From Streptomyces hundungensis (lineage in GTDB: Bacteria; Actinomycetota; Actinomycetes; Streptomycetales; Streptomycetaceae), in the NCBI RefSeq assembly GCF_003627815.1, contig NZ_CP032698.1, positions 6,324,001-6,388,000 of the forward strand: DNA of 64,000 nucleotides, in the 5' to 3' direction. How positions within the stretch are numbered: the stretch's first letter is position 1; the number at the start of each line of letters is the position of its first letter. The translations under genes and the position numbers were made by a program. Below the pieces are notes generated by a model. It saw only the letters and a program-made list of their open reading frames with translations, made no database searches and was not told the origin of the DNA. Positions 50,573-58,050 of this stretch are shown in pieces.

Positions 50573-51292
50573 ATGCCCGCACTGTCCCTCCAGAAGGTGG
50601 AGGAGAGCGCCCCCGCACTCGTCTCCCTCTACAAGAGCGCCGCCGCCTCCCTGGAGAGACACGGGCTCGACGACGAGACGGCCGCGGTCTACCTCGTCGT
50701 CGACCACTCCGGCTCGATGCGCCCGTACTTCAAGGACGGCAGCGTGCAGGCGCTCGCCGACCGGGTGTTGGGCCTCTCCGCCCACCTCGACGACGACGGC
50801 CGCGTCCCGGTGGTGTTCTTCTCCACCGACATCGACGCCGAGACGGAGATCGCCCTGGAGAACCACCAGGGCCGCATAGGGCGGATCGTGGCCAACCTCG
50901 GCCACATGGGCCGCACCAACTACCACGTGGCAATGGACGCCGTCATCGACCACTACCTGGAGAGCGGCGCGAGCGCCCCCGCCCTGGTCGTCTTCCAGAC
51001 GGACGGCGGCCCCAGCAGCCGGCTCGCGGCCGAGCGCTACGTCTGCAAGGCGGCCACCCTGCCGATGTTCTGGCAGTTCATCGGGTTCGGCAACCCCCGC
51101 AGCCACCAGTTCGACTTCCTGCGCAGGCTGGACGAGTTGGCCGTCCCCGAGCGCCGATGCGTCGACAACGCCGGGTTCTTCGCCGCGGGCACCGACCCCC
51201 GCAAGGTGAACGACGCCCAGCTCTACGACCGGCTGCTGGGCGAGTTCCCGCAGTGGCTGCGCGCGGCCCGGGCGCGAGGGATCGTACGGTGA
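50573..51292 (+). CDS. TerF-like von Willebrand factor A domain protein
   Basis: 239 aa from the ATG at 50573. The vWA fold carries the MIDAS motif DHSGSM (in YLVVDHSGSMRPYFKDG), the TNYHVAMDAVIDHY Thr loop and the FQTDGGPSS Asp. Resembles the vWA region of TerF, of the tellurite/stress Ter group; no TerD-type gene is nearby, so a classic ter role is not shown. Its stop overlaps the start of the HutD-like gene. Confidence 0.82.
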   Translation: MPALSLQKVEESAPALVSLYKSAAASLERHGLDDETAAVYLVVDHSGSMRPYFKDGSVQALADRVLGLSAHLDDDGRVPVVFFSTDIDAETEIALENHQGRIGRIVANLGHMGRTNYHVAMDAVIDHYLESGASAPALVVFQTDGGPSSRLAAERYVCKAATLPMFWQFIGFGNPRSHQFDFLRRLDELAVPERRCVDNAGFFAAGTDPRKVNDAQLYDRLLGEFPQWLRAARARGIVR

Positions 51293-51825
51293 GGGTCCTG
51301 CGGGCCGCCGCGCGCGGGGCCGTGCCGTGGAGGAACGGCGGCGGGGTCACCCGGAGCATCGCCGCCCACCCCGAGGGCGCCGGCACCGCTGACTTCATCT
51401 GGCGGGTCAGCCTCGCGGACGTCGGCGCGGACGGGCCGTTCTCCGGGTTCCCCGGCGTGGACCGGATCCTCACCGTCGTCGAGGGCGCCGGAATGGACCT
51501 CACGGTGGGCGGTCAACGGCGCCTGGTGGACGAGAAGTTCGTGCCGCAGCGCTTCCCGGGCGACGCCCCCACCGACTGCCGGCTCCTGGCCGGCCCCGTC
51601 GTCAACTTCAACGTGATGTACCGCCGGGGCCACGCGGCGCCCTCGGTCGCCGTGGTGCGGGGCGATGTGACCATCGCCGGACCCGCCCTGGTCGTCGCCC
51701 TGGACGCCCCCGCCCACGTCAACGGCGTACGCCTGGGTTGCTACGACGCGGTGCTCACCGAGGCGCAGCCGGTGAGGGTGCGGGCCGAAGGCCACACGGC
51801 CGTCGTCACCCTGCCGACGCGGTAG
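51289..51825 (+). CDS. HutD/Ves-family cupin-like protein
   Basis: 178 aa from the GTG at 51289. N-terminal PWRNGGGVTRSIAAHPEG is the HutD/Ves signature, followed by FIWRVSLADVGADGPFSGFPG and the FNVMYRRG strand. HutD is linked to histidine utilisation in proteobacteria, but its reaction is unknown and no hut genes are nearby. Translationally coupled to the vWA gene (GTGA). Confidence 0.85.
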   Translation: MRVLRAAARGAVPWRNGGGVTRSIAAHPEGAGTADFIWRVSLADVGADGPFSGFPGVDRILTVVEGAGMDLTVGGQRRLVDEKFVPQRFPGDAPTDCRLLAGPVVNFNVMYRRGHAAPSVAVVRGDVTIAGPALVVALDAPAHVNGVRLGCYDAVLTEAQPVRVRAEGHTAVVTLPTR

Positions 51826-51941
51826 GCCGCGAGCCGGGCGTCACCGAGCGGGCGCGCGCCCTCGCGAACCCCCGGACGCCCGGGCCGCCGGAAGCTACAG
51901 TCACCTGGTCATTCGACGCGTTCGAGGAGCCAGGGGAGTTC

Positions 51942-52661
51942 ATGAACAGGGAGCACGACAACGGCGCGGTCACTCTTGTCACCGGCGGCGCGAGCGGAAT
52001 CGGGGCGGCGACCGTCCAGCGGCTCCTGGGCGCGGGCCACCGGGTCGCCGTCACCGGCCGCGACCAGGCGAAGCTGGACGCCTTCGTGGCCCAACTCGAC
52101 GCCCCTGAGCGGGTGTTGGCGGTCGCGGCGGACACCACCGATCTGGCGTCGATCGGCGCGGCGGTCGAGGCGACGGTCAAGACGTTCGGGCGGCTCGACC
52201 ACGTCGTCGCCAACGCCGGGTTCTCCACCCACGACAACCTCGCCGACGGCGACCCCGACCACTGGCGCGAGATGCTCCTGGTCAATGTGCTCGGCCCCGC
52301 CGTCCTGGTGAAGGCGGCGCTGCCCGCGCTCACCGCGAGCAAGGGCCGCGTCGTGATGGTGGGCAGCACCGCGGGCATCAAGAACACCCCGGGCAACATG
52401 TACTCGGTCAGCAAGAGCGCCCTGACCTCGCTCGCGGAGAACACCCGGGTCCTTGTCACCGGCTCCGGCGTGGGGGTGACCCTCGTCGCCCCGGGCCGGG
52501 TGGACAGCCCGTTCTGGTCCAGCCATCCCACCGGCGTCGTCCCCGACGGCCCCGCGATGACCCCCGACCAGGTGGCCGAGGCCGTCGTCTGGGCGCTGGC
52601 CCAGCCGGCCGGGGTCGAGGTCAACCAAGTGGTGGTCCGCCCCACCGGCCAGCTCCACTGA
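51942..52661 (+). CDS. Short-chain dehydrogenase/reductase
   Basis: 239 aa from the ATG at 51942, with CAGGGGAG upstream. Classical SDR: cofactor motif VTGGASGIGAATV, NAGF, catalytic Ser in MVGSTAGIKNTPG and YxxxK in NMYSVSKSAL. Substrate unknown. It faces the convergent ipdE2 gene; whether it belongs to steroid catabolism is unclear, since it lies outside the KstR2-box operons. Confidence 0.88.
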   Translation: MNREHDNGAVTLVTGGASGIGAATVQRLLGAGHRVAVTGRDQAKLDAFVAQLDAPERVLAVAADTTDLASIGAAVEATVKTFGRLDHVVANAGFSTHDNLADGDPDHWREMLLVNVLGPAVLVKAALPALTASKGRVVMVGSTAGIKNTPGNMYSVSKSALTSLAENTRVLVTGSGVGVTLVAPGRVDSPFWSSHPTGVVPDGPAMTPDQVAEAVVWALAQPAGVEVNQVVVRPTGQLH

Positions 52662-52714
52662 CCCCCGCCGGCGCCCGCGCCGCCGCCCCCACCAGGGACC
52701 AGCCCCCGCCCCGC

Positions 52715-53695
52715 TCAGCCCGCCAGCACCCGCGCCCGGCACTCGCCCGGCGTCCCCCACGCGTCCCTGAGCGGGCGCGCCTTGCGCAGCCAGAGCGACA
52801 GGTCGAGCTCCTGGGTGTAGCCGACCGCGCCGTGCAGTTGCAGCGCGGTGCGGGCGGCGGCGTACGCGGCCTCCCCGGCCGTCACCTTCGCGGCCGCGAC
52901 GTCGCCGGGAGCGAGGGTGAGCGCGGCTCCGTACAGCAGCGGCCGGGCGAACTCCACCGCGACCAGGGTGTCCGCCAGCCGGTGTTTGACGGCCTGGAAC
53001 GAGCCGATCGGCACCCCGAACTGGGTGCGCTGCTTGACGTACGCCACCGTCCGGTGCAGCAGGGCCTCGGCGACCCCGAGGCACTGCCCGGCCGCCGCGA
53101 GCCGCCCCAGGACCGTGGCGTGGACGAGGGCCCGGGTCAACTCGGGTCCCGCCGCGAGGAGTTCACCGCCGCCGAGCGGCCGGGACAGACGCCGTGCGGG
53201 ATCGGCCGAGCGCTGGACGGGCCCGTGACCGGGGGCGAGCCGCAGCTCCTTGCCGCTCACGACGAGCACCGCGTCCGCCGTGTCCGCGTCGAGCGCGTAA
53301 GGGCTCGCCCCCGGGAACAGCACGCTCGCCGCGCACGCGCCCGACACGATCGCGGGCAGCAGCCGCTTGGCCGGACCCTCCTGGCCCAGCTCCGCGAGCC
53401 GGGCCAGGAGCGCGGCCGCCGCCACCGTCTCCACCAGCGGGCCCGGCACGGCGTGGCGCCCCAACTCCACGCACGCCAGGCCCAGTTCGACGGGGAGCGG
53501 GCCGAGCCCCTCGTACTCCTCGGGCGCGGCGAGCGCGAACACCCCCGCCTCGGCGATGCGCGACCACAGGGCGCGCCCGGGCCCCGCGTCCCCCGCGCTC
53601 CAGGCCCGTACCGTCGCGGGGGTGTCGGCGGCGGTGAGCATCGCGTCCAGGGAGCGTGCGAAGTCGCGCTGCTCCGCGGTGAGCAGGAACCTCAT
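52715..53695 (-). CDS. ipdE2: Acyl-CoA dehydrogenase subunit, IpdE2 (FadE33)-like
   Basis: 326 aa from the ATG at 53695 (MRFLLTAEQRDFARSL), shorter than a standard acyl-CoA dehydrogenase. C-terminal ACAD motifs are present (RTQFGVPIGSFQAVKHRLAD, ALQLHGAVGYTQELDLSLW), but the middle domain is abbreviated. This fits the small subunit of steroid-specific alpha2-beta2 dehydrogenases. IpdE1-IpdE2 oxidises 5-OH-HIP-CoA. Overlaps the ipdE1 stop by four bases (ATGA). Confidence 0.82.
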   Translation of the reverse strand: MRFLLTAEQRDFARSLDAMLTAADTPATVRAWSAGDAGPGRALWSRIAEAGVFALAAPEEYEGLGPLPVELGLACVELGRHAVPGPLVETVAAAALLARLAELGQEGPAKRLLPAIVSGACAASVLFPGASPYALDADTADAVLVVSGKELRLAPGHGPVQRSADPARRLSRPLGGGELLAAGPELTRALVHATVLGRLAAAGQCLGVAEALLHRTVAYVKQRTQFGVPIGSFQAVKHRLADTLVAVEFARPLLYGAALTLAPGDVAAAKVTAGEAAYAAARTALQLHGAVGYTQELDLSLWLRKARPLRDAWGTPGECRARVLAG

Positions 53696-54861
53696 CGGCG
53701 TCCCTTCGGGAGACCGAGCAGACGCTCGGCGATGATGTCGCGCTGGATCTCGTTCGTCCCGGCATAGATCGGACCCGCCAGCGAGAAGAGGTGGCTCTCG
53801 GCCCAACTGCCGTGCGCGGGCGCCTCGTCGGCGTCGTCCGACAGTTCCCCGTAGGGGCCGAGCAGATCGAGCGCGCACTCGTGCAGGGCGATGTCGTACT
53901 GCGACCAGAACACCTTGTTGAGGCTGGACCGGGCGCCGATGCTCTCGCCGGCGGCGAAGCGTGAGGCGTTGGCGCAGGTGAAGAGGTGATAGGCGCGCGC
54001 CCCGATCACCGCGTCCGCGACCCGGTCGCGCAGCGCGGTGTCCGCCGGGTCGCCCACGGCGCGCCACAGCTCCGCGAGACGCGCCGCCGAGGCGAGGAAG
54101 CGGCCGGGGGAGCGCAGCATCAGACCGCGCTCGTTGCCGGTCGTCGACATGGCGATCCGCCAGCCCGCGCCGACCTCGCCGATGACGTCCTCGTCCGGTA
54201 CGAACACGCCGTCGAGGAAGAGCTCGGCGAAGGCGGGCTTGCCGTCGAGGCGGCCGATGGGGCGCACCGTCACGCCGGGCGCCCGCAGGTCGAACATCAG
54301 ATACGTCAGCCCCCGGTGGGGTTCGGCCGCGTCCGGGTCGGTGCGGAAGATGCCGAACGCGCGGTCGGCGAACGCGGCCCGCGAGGACCAGGTCTTCTGC
54401 CCCGTCAGCAGCCAACCCCCGTCGGTGCGCACGGCCTTGGAGCGCAGCGAGGCGAGGTCGGAACCGGCCTCCGGCTCGGACCAGGCCTGCGCCCAGATCG
54501 TCGCGCCGCTCGCCATGTCCGGCAGGATCCGCGCCCGCTGTTCGGCGGTGCCGTGGTCGAACAGGGTGGGCGCGAGCAGATGGATGCCGTTCTGCGAGAC
54601 GCGGCCGGGGCCGCCCGCCGCGAAGTACTCCTCCTCGAAGATCAGCCACCCGAAGATGTCGACGCCCCGGCCCCCGTACTCCCCGGGCCACGACACCACC
54701 GACCAGCGGTCCGCGCACAGGCGCGCCTCCCACTCCCGGTGGGCGGCGAAACCGGCCGCGGTCTCCAGGGACGGGAGCGGAGCGGCCGGGACGTGGGCCG
54801 CGAGCCAGTCGCGCGCCTCGGCCCGGAAGGCCTGCTGATCGGGTGTGGGATCCAGGTCCAT
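53692..54861 (-). CDS. ipdE1: Acyl-CoA dehydrogenase subunit, IpdE1 (FadE30)-like
   Basis: 389 aa from the ATG at 54861 (MDLDPTPDQQAFRAEARDWL). Full-length ACAD fold: FAD/substrate motif AQAWSEPEAGSDLASL, TGQKTWSSRAAFADRAFG, and C-terminal GPIYAGTNEIQRDIIAERLL. Pairs with IpdE2 as the heterotetramer in steroid C/D-ring degradation (family knowledge). First gene of the minus-strand operon, reading away from the KstR2 box; longer upstream frames run antisense to kstR2 and are rejected. Confidence 0.85.
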   Translation of the reverse strand: MDLDPTPDQQAFRAEARDWLAAHVPAAPLPSLETAAGFAAHREWEARLCADRWSVVSWPGEYGGRGVDIFGWLIFEEEYFAAGGPGRVSQNGIHLLAPTLFDHGTAEQRARILPDMASGATIWAQAWSEPEAGSDLASLRSKAVRTDGGWLLTGQKTWSSRAAFADRAFGIFRTDPDAAEPHRGLTYLMFDLRAPGVTVRPIGRLDGKPAFAELFLDGVFVPDEDVIGEVGAGWRIAMSTTGNERGLMLRSPGRFLASAARLAELWRAVGDPADTALRDRVADAVIGARAYHLFTCANASRFAAGESIGARSSLNKVFWSQYDIALHECALDLLGPYGELSDDADEAPAHGSWAESHLFSLAGPIYAGTNEIQRDIIAERLLGLPKGRR

Positions 54862-54885
54862 GGGGGCGGAGCACCATCCTTCCCT

Positions 54886-54909
54886 AACAAGTGTTTGGTA
54901 GGTTAACGT
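54886..54909. promoter_or_regulatory. KstR2 operator in the ipdE1/ipdF divergent promoter
   Basis: AACAAGTGTTTGGT (54886-54899) matches the published KstR2 palindrome AnCAAGnnCTTGnT at all fixed positions except one (T for C). It is centred in the 54-bp gap between the two divergent starts. TAACGT at 54904-54909 fits a -10 for ipdF, predicting a near-leaderless GTG at 54916. Confidence 0.8.
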
Positions 54910-54915
54910 GGCGCC

Positions 54916-55704
54916 GTGACGGACAACAAGGCTCAGTACGTGCCGGGCCACGGCCTCCTCGACGGCCGCACCGCCGTCGTCACCGCCGCGGCCGGCGCCG
55001 GGATCGGCGGCGCCACCGCCCGCAGGCTCCTCGAAGAAGGCGCCCGCGTCGTCATCGGCGACGCCCACGCCCGCCGTCTGAAAGAGACCGAGCAGGCACT
55101 CGCCGCCGAGTTCGGTGCGCACCACATCGCCTCCCTGCCGTGCGACGTGACCGACGAGCAGCAGGTCCGGGCGCTCTTCGCGCTCGCCACCGCCGAACAC
55201 GGCGGACTCGACATCGTCGTCAACAACGCGGGCCTCGGCGGCACTTGCTCCCTCATCGACATGACCGACGAGTCCTGGTCGAAGGTCCTCGACGTCACCC
55301 TGGGCGGCACCTTCCGCTGCACCCGCGCGGCCCTGCGCGCCTTCCAGGAGAGCGGCCGCCCGGGCGTCATCGTCAACAACGCCTCCGTCGTCGGCTGGCG
55401 CGCCCAGGCCGGCCAGGCCCACTACGCCGCCGCCAAGGCCGGCGTCATGGCGCTCACCCGGTGCGCCGCGATCGAGGCCGCCGCCATCGGCGTACGGGTC
55501 AACGCGGTCGCACCCAGCCTCGCCATGCACCCGCACCTGGCGAAGGTCACCTCCGCCGAACTGCTCGAAGAACTCACCGCCCGCGAGGCGTTCGGGCGGT
55601 ACGCGGAGCCCTGGGAGGTCGCCAACGTCATCGTCTTCCTGGCCAGCGGCTACTCCTCGTACCTGACCGGCGAGGTCGTCTCCGTCAGCAGCCAGCACCC
55701 CTGA
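54916..55704 (+). CDS. ipdF: Steroid C/D-ring short-chain dehydrogenase, IpdF-like
   Basis: 262 aa. SDR with cofactor motif VVTAAAGAGIGGATARRLLE, VNNAGLGGTCSLIDM, catalytic Ser in NNASVVGWRAQAG and Tyr/Lys in HYAAAKAGV. In mycobacteria IpdF oxidises the 5-hydroxyl of the HIP-derived CoA ester. Divergent from ipdE1 across the KstR2 operator and followed 18 bp later by kstR2, as in mycobacterial clusters. Assignment to IpdF combines motif and context. Confidence 0.82.
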   Translation: MTDNKAQYVPGHGLLDGRTAVVTAAAGAGIGGATARRLLEEGARVVIGDAHARRLKETEQALAAEFGAHHIASLPCDVTDEQQVRALFALATAEHGGLDIVVNNAGLGGTCSLIDMTDESWSKVLDVTLGGTFRCTRAALRAFQESGRPGVIVNNASVVGWRAQAGQAHYAAAKAGVMALTRCAAIEAAAIGVRVNAVAPSLAMHPHLAKVTSAELLEELTAREAFGRYAEPWEVANVIVFLASGYSSYLTGEVVSVSSQHP

Positions 55705-55722
55705 GGGCAGCACAATGGCCGG

Positions 55723-56337
55723 GTGCCGACGAACAAGAAGAAGACCCAGGTGACCGCCTCGCCCGAGCGGCGGCGCGAACTCCTCGCCACGGCGGCCGAG
55801 GTGTTCGCCGCCCACGGGTACAACGCCACCACCGTCCGCAGGATCGCCGACGAGGCCGGCCTGCTCGCGGGCAGCCTCTACTACCACTTCGACTCCAAGG
55901 AGTCGATGCTGGACGAGATCCTCTCGGCCTTCCTCGACGAACTCTGGGAGGGCTACGACGCCGTGCTCGCCTCCGGCCTCGGGCCCCGCGAGACGATCGA
56001 GGCCCTGGTCACCGAGTCCTTCCGGGAGATCGACCGGCACCGCGCCGCCGTCGCGATCTACCAGAAGGAGTCCAAGCACCTGGCCGTACTGCCCCGCTTC
56101 CACTACCTGACGGATTCCCAGCAGAAGTTCGAGAAGGCATGGCTGGGGACGCTGGAGCGCGGAGTCGGCTCCGGGGCCTTCCGCGCCGACCTGGACATCC
56201 GCCTCACCTACCGCTTCGTACGGGACACGGTGTGGGTCGCCGCGTCCTGGTACCGGCCGGGCGGCCGGCACAGCCCGGAGGAGATCGCCCGCCAGTACCT
56301 CTCGATGGTCCTGGACGGAATCGCCGTACGCGTGTAA
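55723..56337 (+). CDS. kstR2: TetR-family regulator KstR2
   Basis: 204 aa. N-terminal TetR helix-turn-helix (residues ~15-60: TTVRRIADEAGLLAGSLYYHF) and a helical ligand domain. KstR2 represses ring C/D steroid genes and is released by HIP-CoA. Context supports this: ipdF and fadA6 flank it and the operator lies upstream of ipdF. GTG start, 18 bp after ipdF; so it is autoregulated from the same promoter (inference). Confidence 0.85.
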   Translation: MPTNKKKTQVTASPERRRELLATAAEVFAAHGYNATTVRRIADEAGLLAGSLYYHFDSKESMLDEILSAFLDELWEGYDAVLASGLGPRETIEALVTESFREIDRHRAAVAIYQKESKHLAVLPRFHYLTDSQQKFEKAWLGTLERGVGSGAFRADLDIRLTYRFVRDTVWVAASWYRPGGRHSPEEIARQYLSMVLDGIAVRV

Positions 56338-56363
56338 CCGGCGCACAGAATTGGGGAGTTGGC

Positions 56364-57521
56364 ATGAGCGAGGCCTACATCGTCGAAGCGGTACGCACCC
56401 CGGTGGGCCGGCGCAAAGGAGGGCTCTCGGCGGTCCACCCCGCCGACCTCGGCGCCCATGTGCTCAAGGCGCTCGTCGAACGCAGCGGCATCGACCCCGC
56501 CGCCGTCGACGACGTCGTCTTCGGCTGCCTGGACACCGTGGGCCCCCAGGCCGGCGACATCGCCCGCACCTCCTGGCTGGCGGCCGGCCTGCCCGAGGAA
56601 GTGCCCGGCGTGACCGTCGACCGCCAGTGCGGCTCCTCCCAGCAGGCCCTGCACTTCGCCGCCCAGGCCGTGCTCTCCGGCACCCAGGACCTGGTGGTGG
56701 CGGGCGGCACCCAGAACATGTCGATGATCCCCATCGCCTTCGCCTCCCGCCAGGCCGCCGAACCGCTCGGCCTGACCGAGGGCCCCTTCCTCGGCAGCGA
56801 GGGCTGGCGGGCGCGCTACGGCGACGCCCCCGTCAACCAGTTCCACGGCGCCCAGCTCATCGCCGAGAAGTGGGGCGTGACGCGCCGCGCCATGGAGGAG
56901 TTCGCGCTGCGCTCCCACCGAAACGCCCTGCGCGCCATCGACGAGGGCCGCTTCGCCCGCGAGAGCGTGGCCTGCGCGGGCGTCACCACGGACGAGGGGC
57001 CGCGCAGAGACACCACCCTGGAGAAGATGGCGGCCCTGAAACCCGTCGTCGAGGGCGGCACCATCACCGCGGCCTGCTCCTCCCAGGTCTCCGACGGCGC
57101 GGCCGCCCTCCTCATCGCCTCCGAGCGAGCCGTCACCGAGCACGGACTGACCCCGCGCGCCCGCATCCACCACCTCTCGGTACGCGGCGAGGACCCCATC
57201 CGCATGCTGTCCGCGCCGATCCCCGCCACCGCCCACGCCCTGAAGAAGACCGGCCTGCGGATCGAGGACATCGACCTCGTCGAGATCAACGAGGCCTTCG
57301 CGCCGGTGGCGCTCGCATGGCTCAAGGAGACCGGCGCCGACCCGGACCGGGTCAACGTCAACGGCGGCGCGATCGCGCTGGGCCACCCCCTGGGCGCGAC
57401 CGGCGCGAAACTCATGACGACCCTGCTGCACGAACTGGAACGCACCGGCGGCCGCTACGGCCTCCAGACGATGTGCGAGGGCGGCGGCCAGGCCAACGTG
57501 ACCATCGTCGAACGCCTGTAA
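56364..57521 (+). CDS. fadA6: Thiolase FadA6 (acetyl-CoA C-acetyltransferase family)
   Basis: 385 aa. Catalytic Cys89 in VDRQCGSSQQALHFAAQ, His in NVNGGAIALGHPLGATGAKL and second Cys in TMCEGGGQAN. FadA6 cleaves the ring-opened HIP intermediate late in C/D degradation. Starts 26 bp after kstR2 with GGGGAG upstream. A frame open further upstream through ipdF and kstR2 is not part of it. Confidence 0.87.
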   Translation: MSEAYIVEAVRTPVGRRKGGLSAVHPADLGAHVLKALVERSGIDPAAVDDVVFGCLDTVGPQAGDIARTSWLAAGLPEEVPGVTVDRQCGSSQQALHFAAQAVLSGTQDLVVAGGTQNMSMIPIAFASRQAAEPLGLTEGPFLGSEGWRARYGDAPVNQFHGAQLIAEKWGVTRRAMEEFALRSHRNALRAIDEGRFARESVACAGVTTDEGPRRDTTLEKMAALKPVVEGGTITAACSSQVSDGAAALLIASERAVTEHGLTPRARIHHLSVRGEDPIRMLSAPIPATAHALKKTGLRIEDIDLVEINEAFAPVALAWLKETGADPDRVNVNGGAIALGHPLGATGAKLMTTLLHELERTGGRYGLQTMCEGGGQANVTIVERL

Positions 57522-57585
57522 CCGCCGTCACGGTGGGCCTCAGCCGCGGCATGCTACTGTGGGCGTGTTGCAGTTTTGGTACCCA

Positions 57586-57725
57586 TATACTTTATGTGCG
57601 CCTGACGGGAATGCTCCTCAGGCGCATATTTGTTTTCCGGGTTTCTCCGGATGGGCTCAATGCGGCGACGAGGAATCCGTAATTCCGCGGATTTCCGGAA
57701 CTGCCCCTGTCTTAGGAGAAATGAC
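57586..57725 (+). promoter_or_regulatory. AT-rich promoter and long 5' leader of the cold-shock gene
   Basis: A clear -10 (TATACT, 57586-57591) without a good -35 precedes a leader of about 125 nt. It includes a 9-bp hairpin TGCGCCTGA (57597-57605) / TCAGGCGCA (57618-57626) and unusually AT-rich sequence for this genome. Long structured leaders are known to control csp translation at low temperature. TAGGAGAAA is the ribosome-binding site. Confidence 0.6.
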
Positions 57726-57929
57726 ATGGCTACTGGCACCGTTAAGTGGTTCAACTCGGAAAAGGGCTTCGGCTTCATCGAGCAGGACGGCGGCGGCCCC
57801 GACGTCTTCGCCCACTACTCCAACATCGCCTCCTCCGGCTTCCGTGAGCTCCTCGAGGGCCAGAAGGTCTCCTTCGAGGTCACCCAGGGCCAGAAGGGCC
57901 TTCAGGCGGAGAACATCCTCCCCGCCTAA
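57726..57929 (+). CDS. csp: Cold-shock domain protein
   Basis: 67-aa single CSD: RNP1 KGFGFIEQ and RNP2 DVFAHYSNI, starting [13 protein letters not shown]. Binds single-stranded nucleic acids and keeps RNA unfolded. ATG preceded by TAGGAG. A strong hairpin separates it from a DEAD-box helicase gene on the same strand, a pairing typical of cold-adapted RNA remodelling. Confidence 0.96.
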   Translation: MATGTVKWFNSEKGFGFIEQDGGGPDVFAHYSNIASSGFRELLEGQKVSFEVTQGQKGLQAENILPA

Positions 57930-57983
57930 TCGCCGACGAGGCGTATTTTGCAGCCGCGACTTCAGCGGCTCGCGAATTTCGCA

Positions 57984-58017
57984 GCCGGGGCCCGCACCCT
58001 CAGGTGCGGGTCCCGGC
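57984..58017 (+). terminator. csp terminator or attenuator
   Basis: Fifteen-base stem with one mismatch (GCCGGGGCCCGCACC / GGTGCGGGTCCCGGC), loop CTCA, then TTGTGCTGTCTTG. It lies 34 bp before the helicase ATG, so read-through would decide helicase expression. Confidence 0.75.
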
Positions 58018-58050
58018 TTGTGCTGTCTTGTCAAGGAAGGCAAATTCCGC

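Noticed and set aside
50573..51825. Tellurite-resistance (ter) operon
   Set aside because: Only a vWA domain resembles TerF; no TerD, TerB or TerC genes are present.
51942..52661. Assigning the SDR to the KstR2 regulon
   Set aside because: It has its own ribosome-binding site, is convergent to ipdE2, has no KstR2 box, and its motifs are generic.
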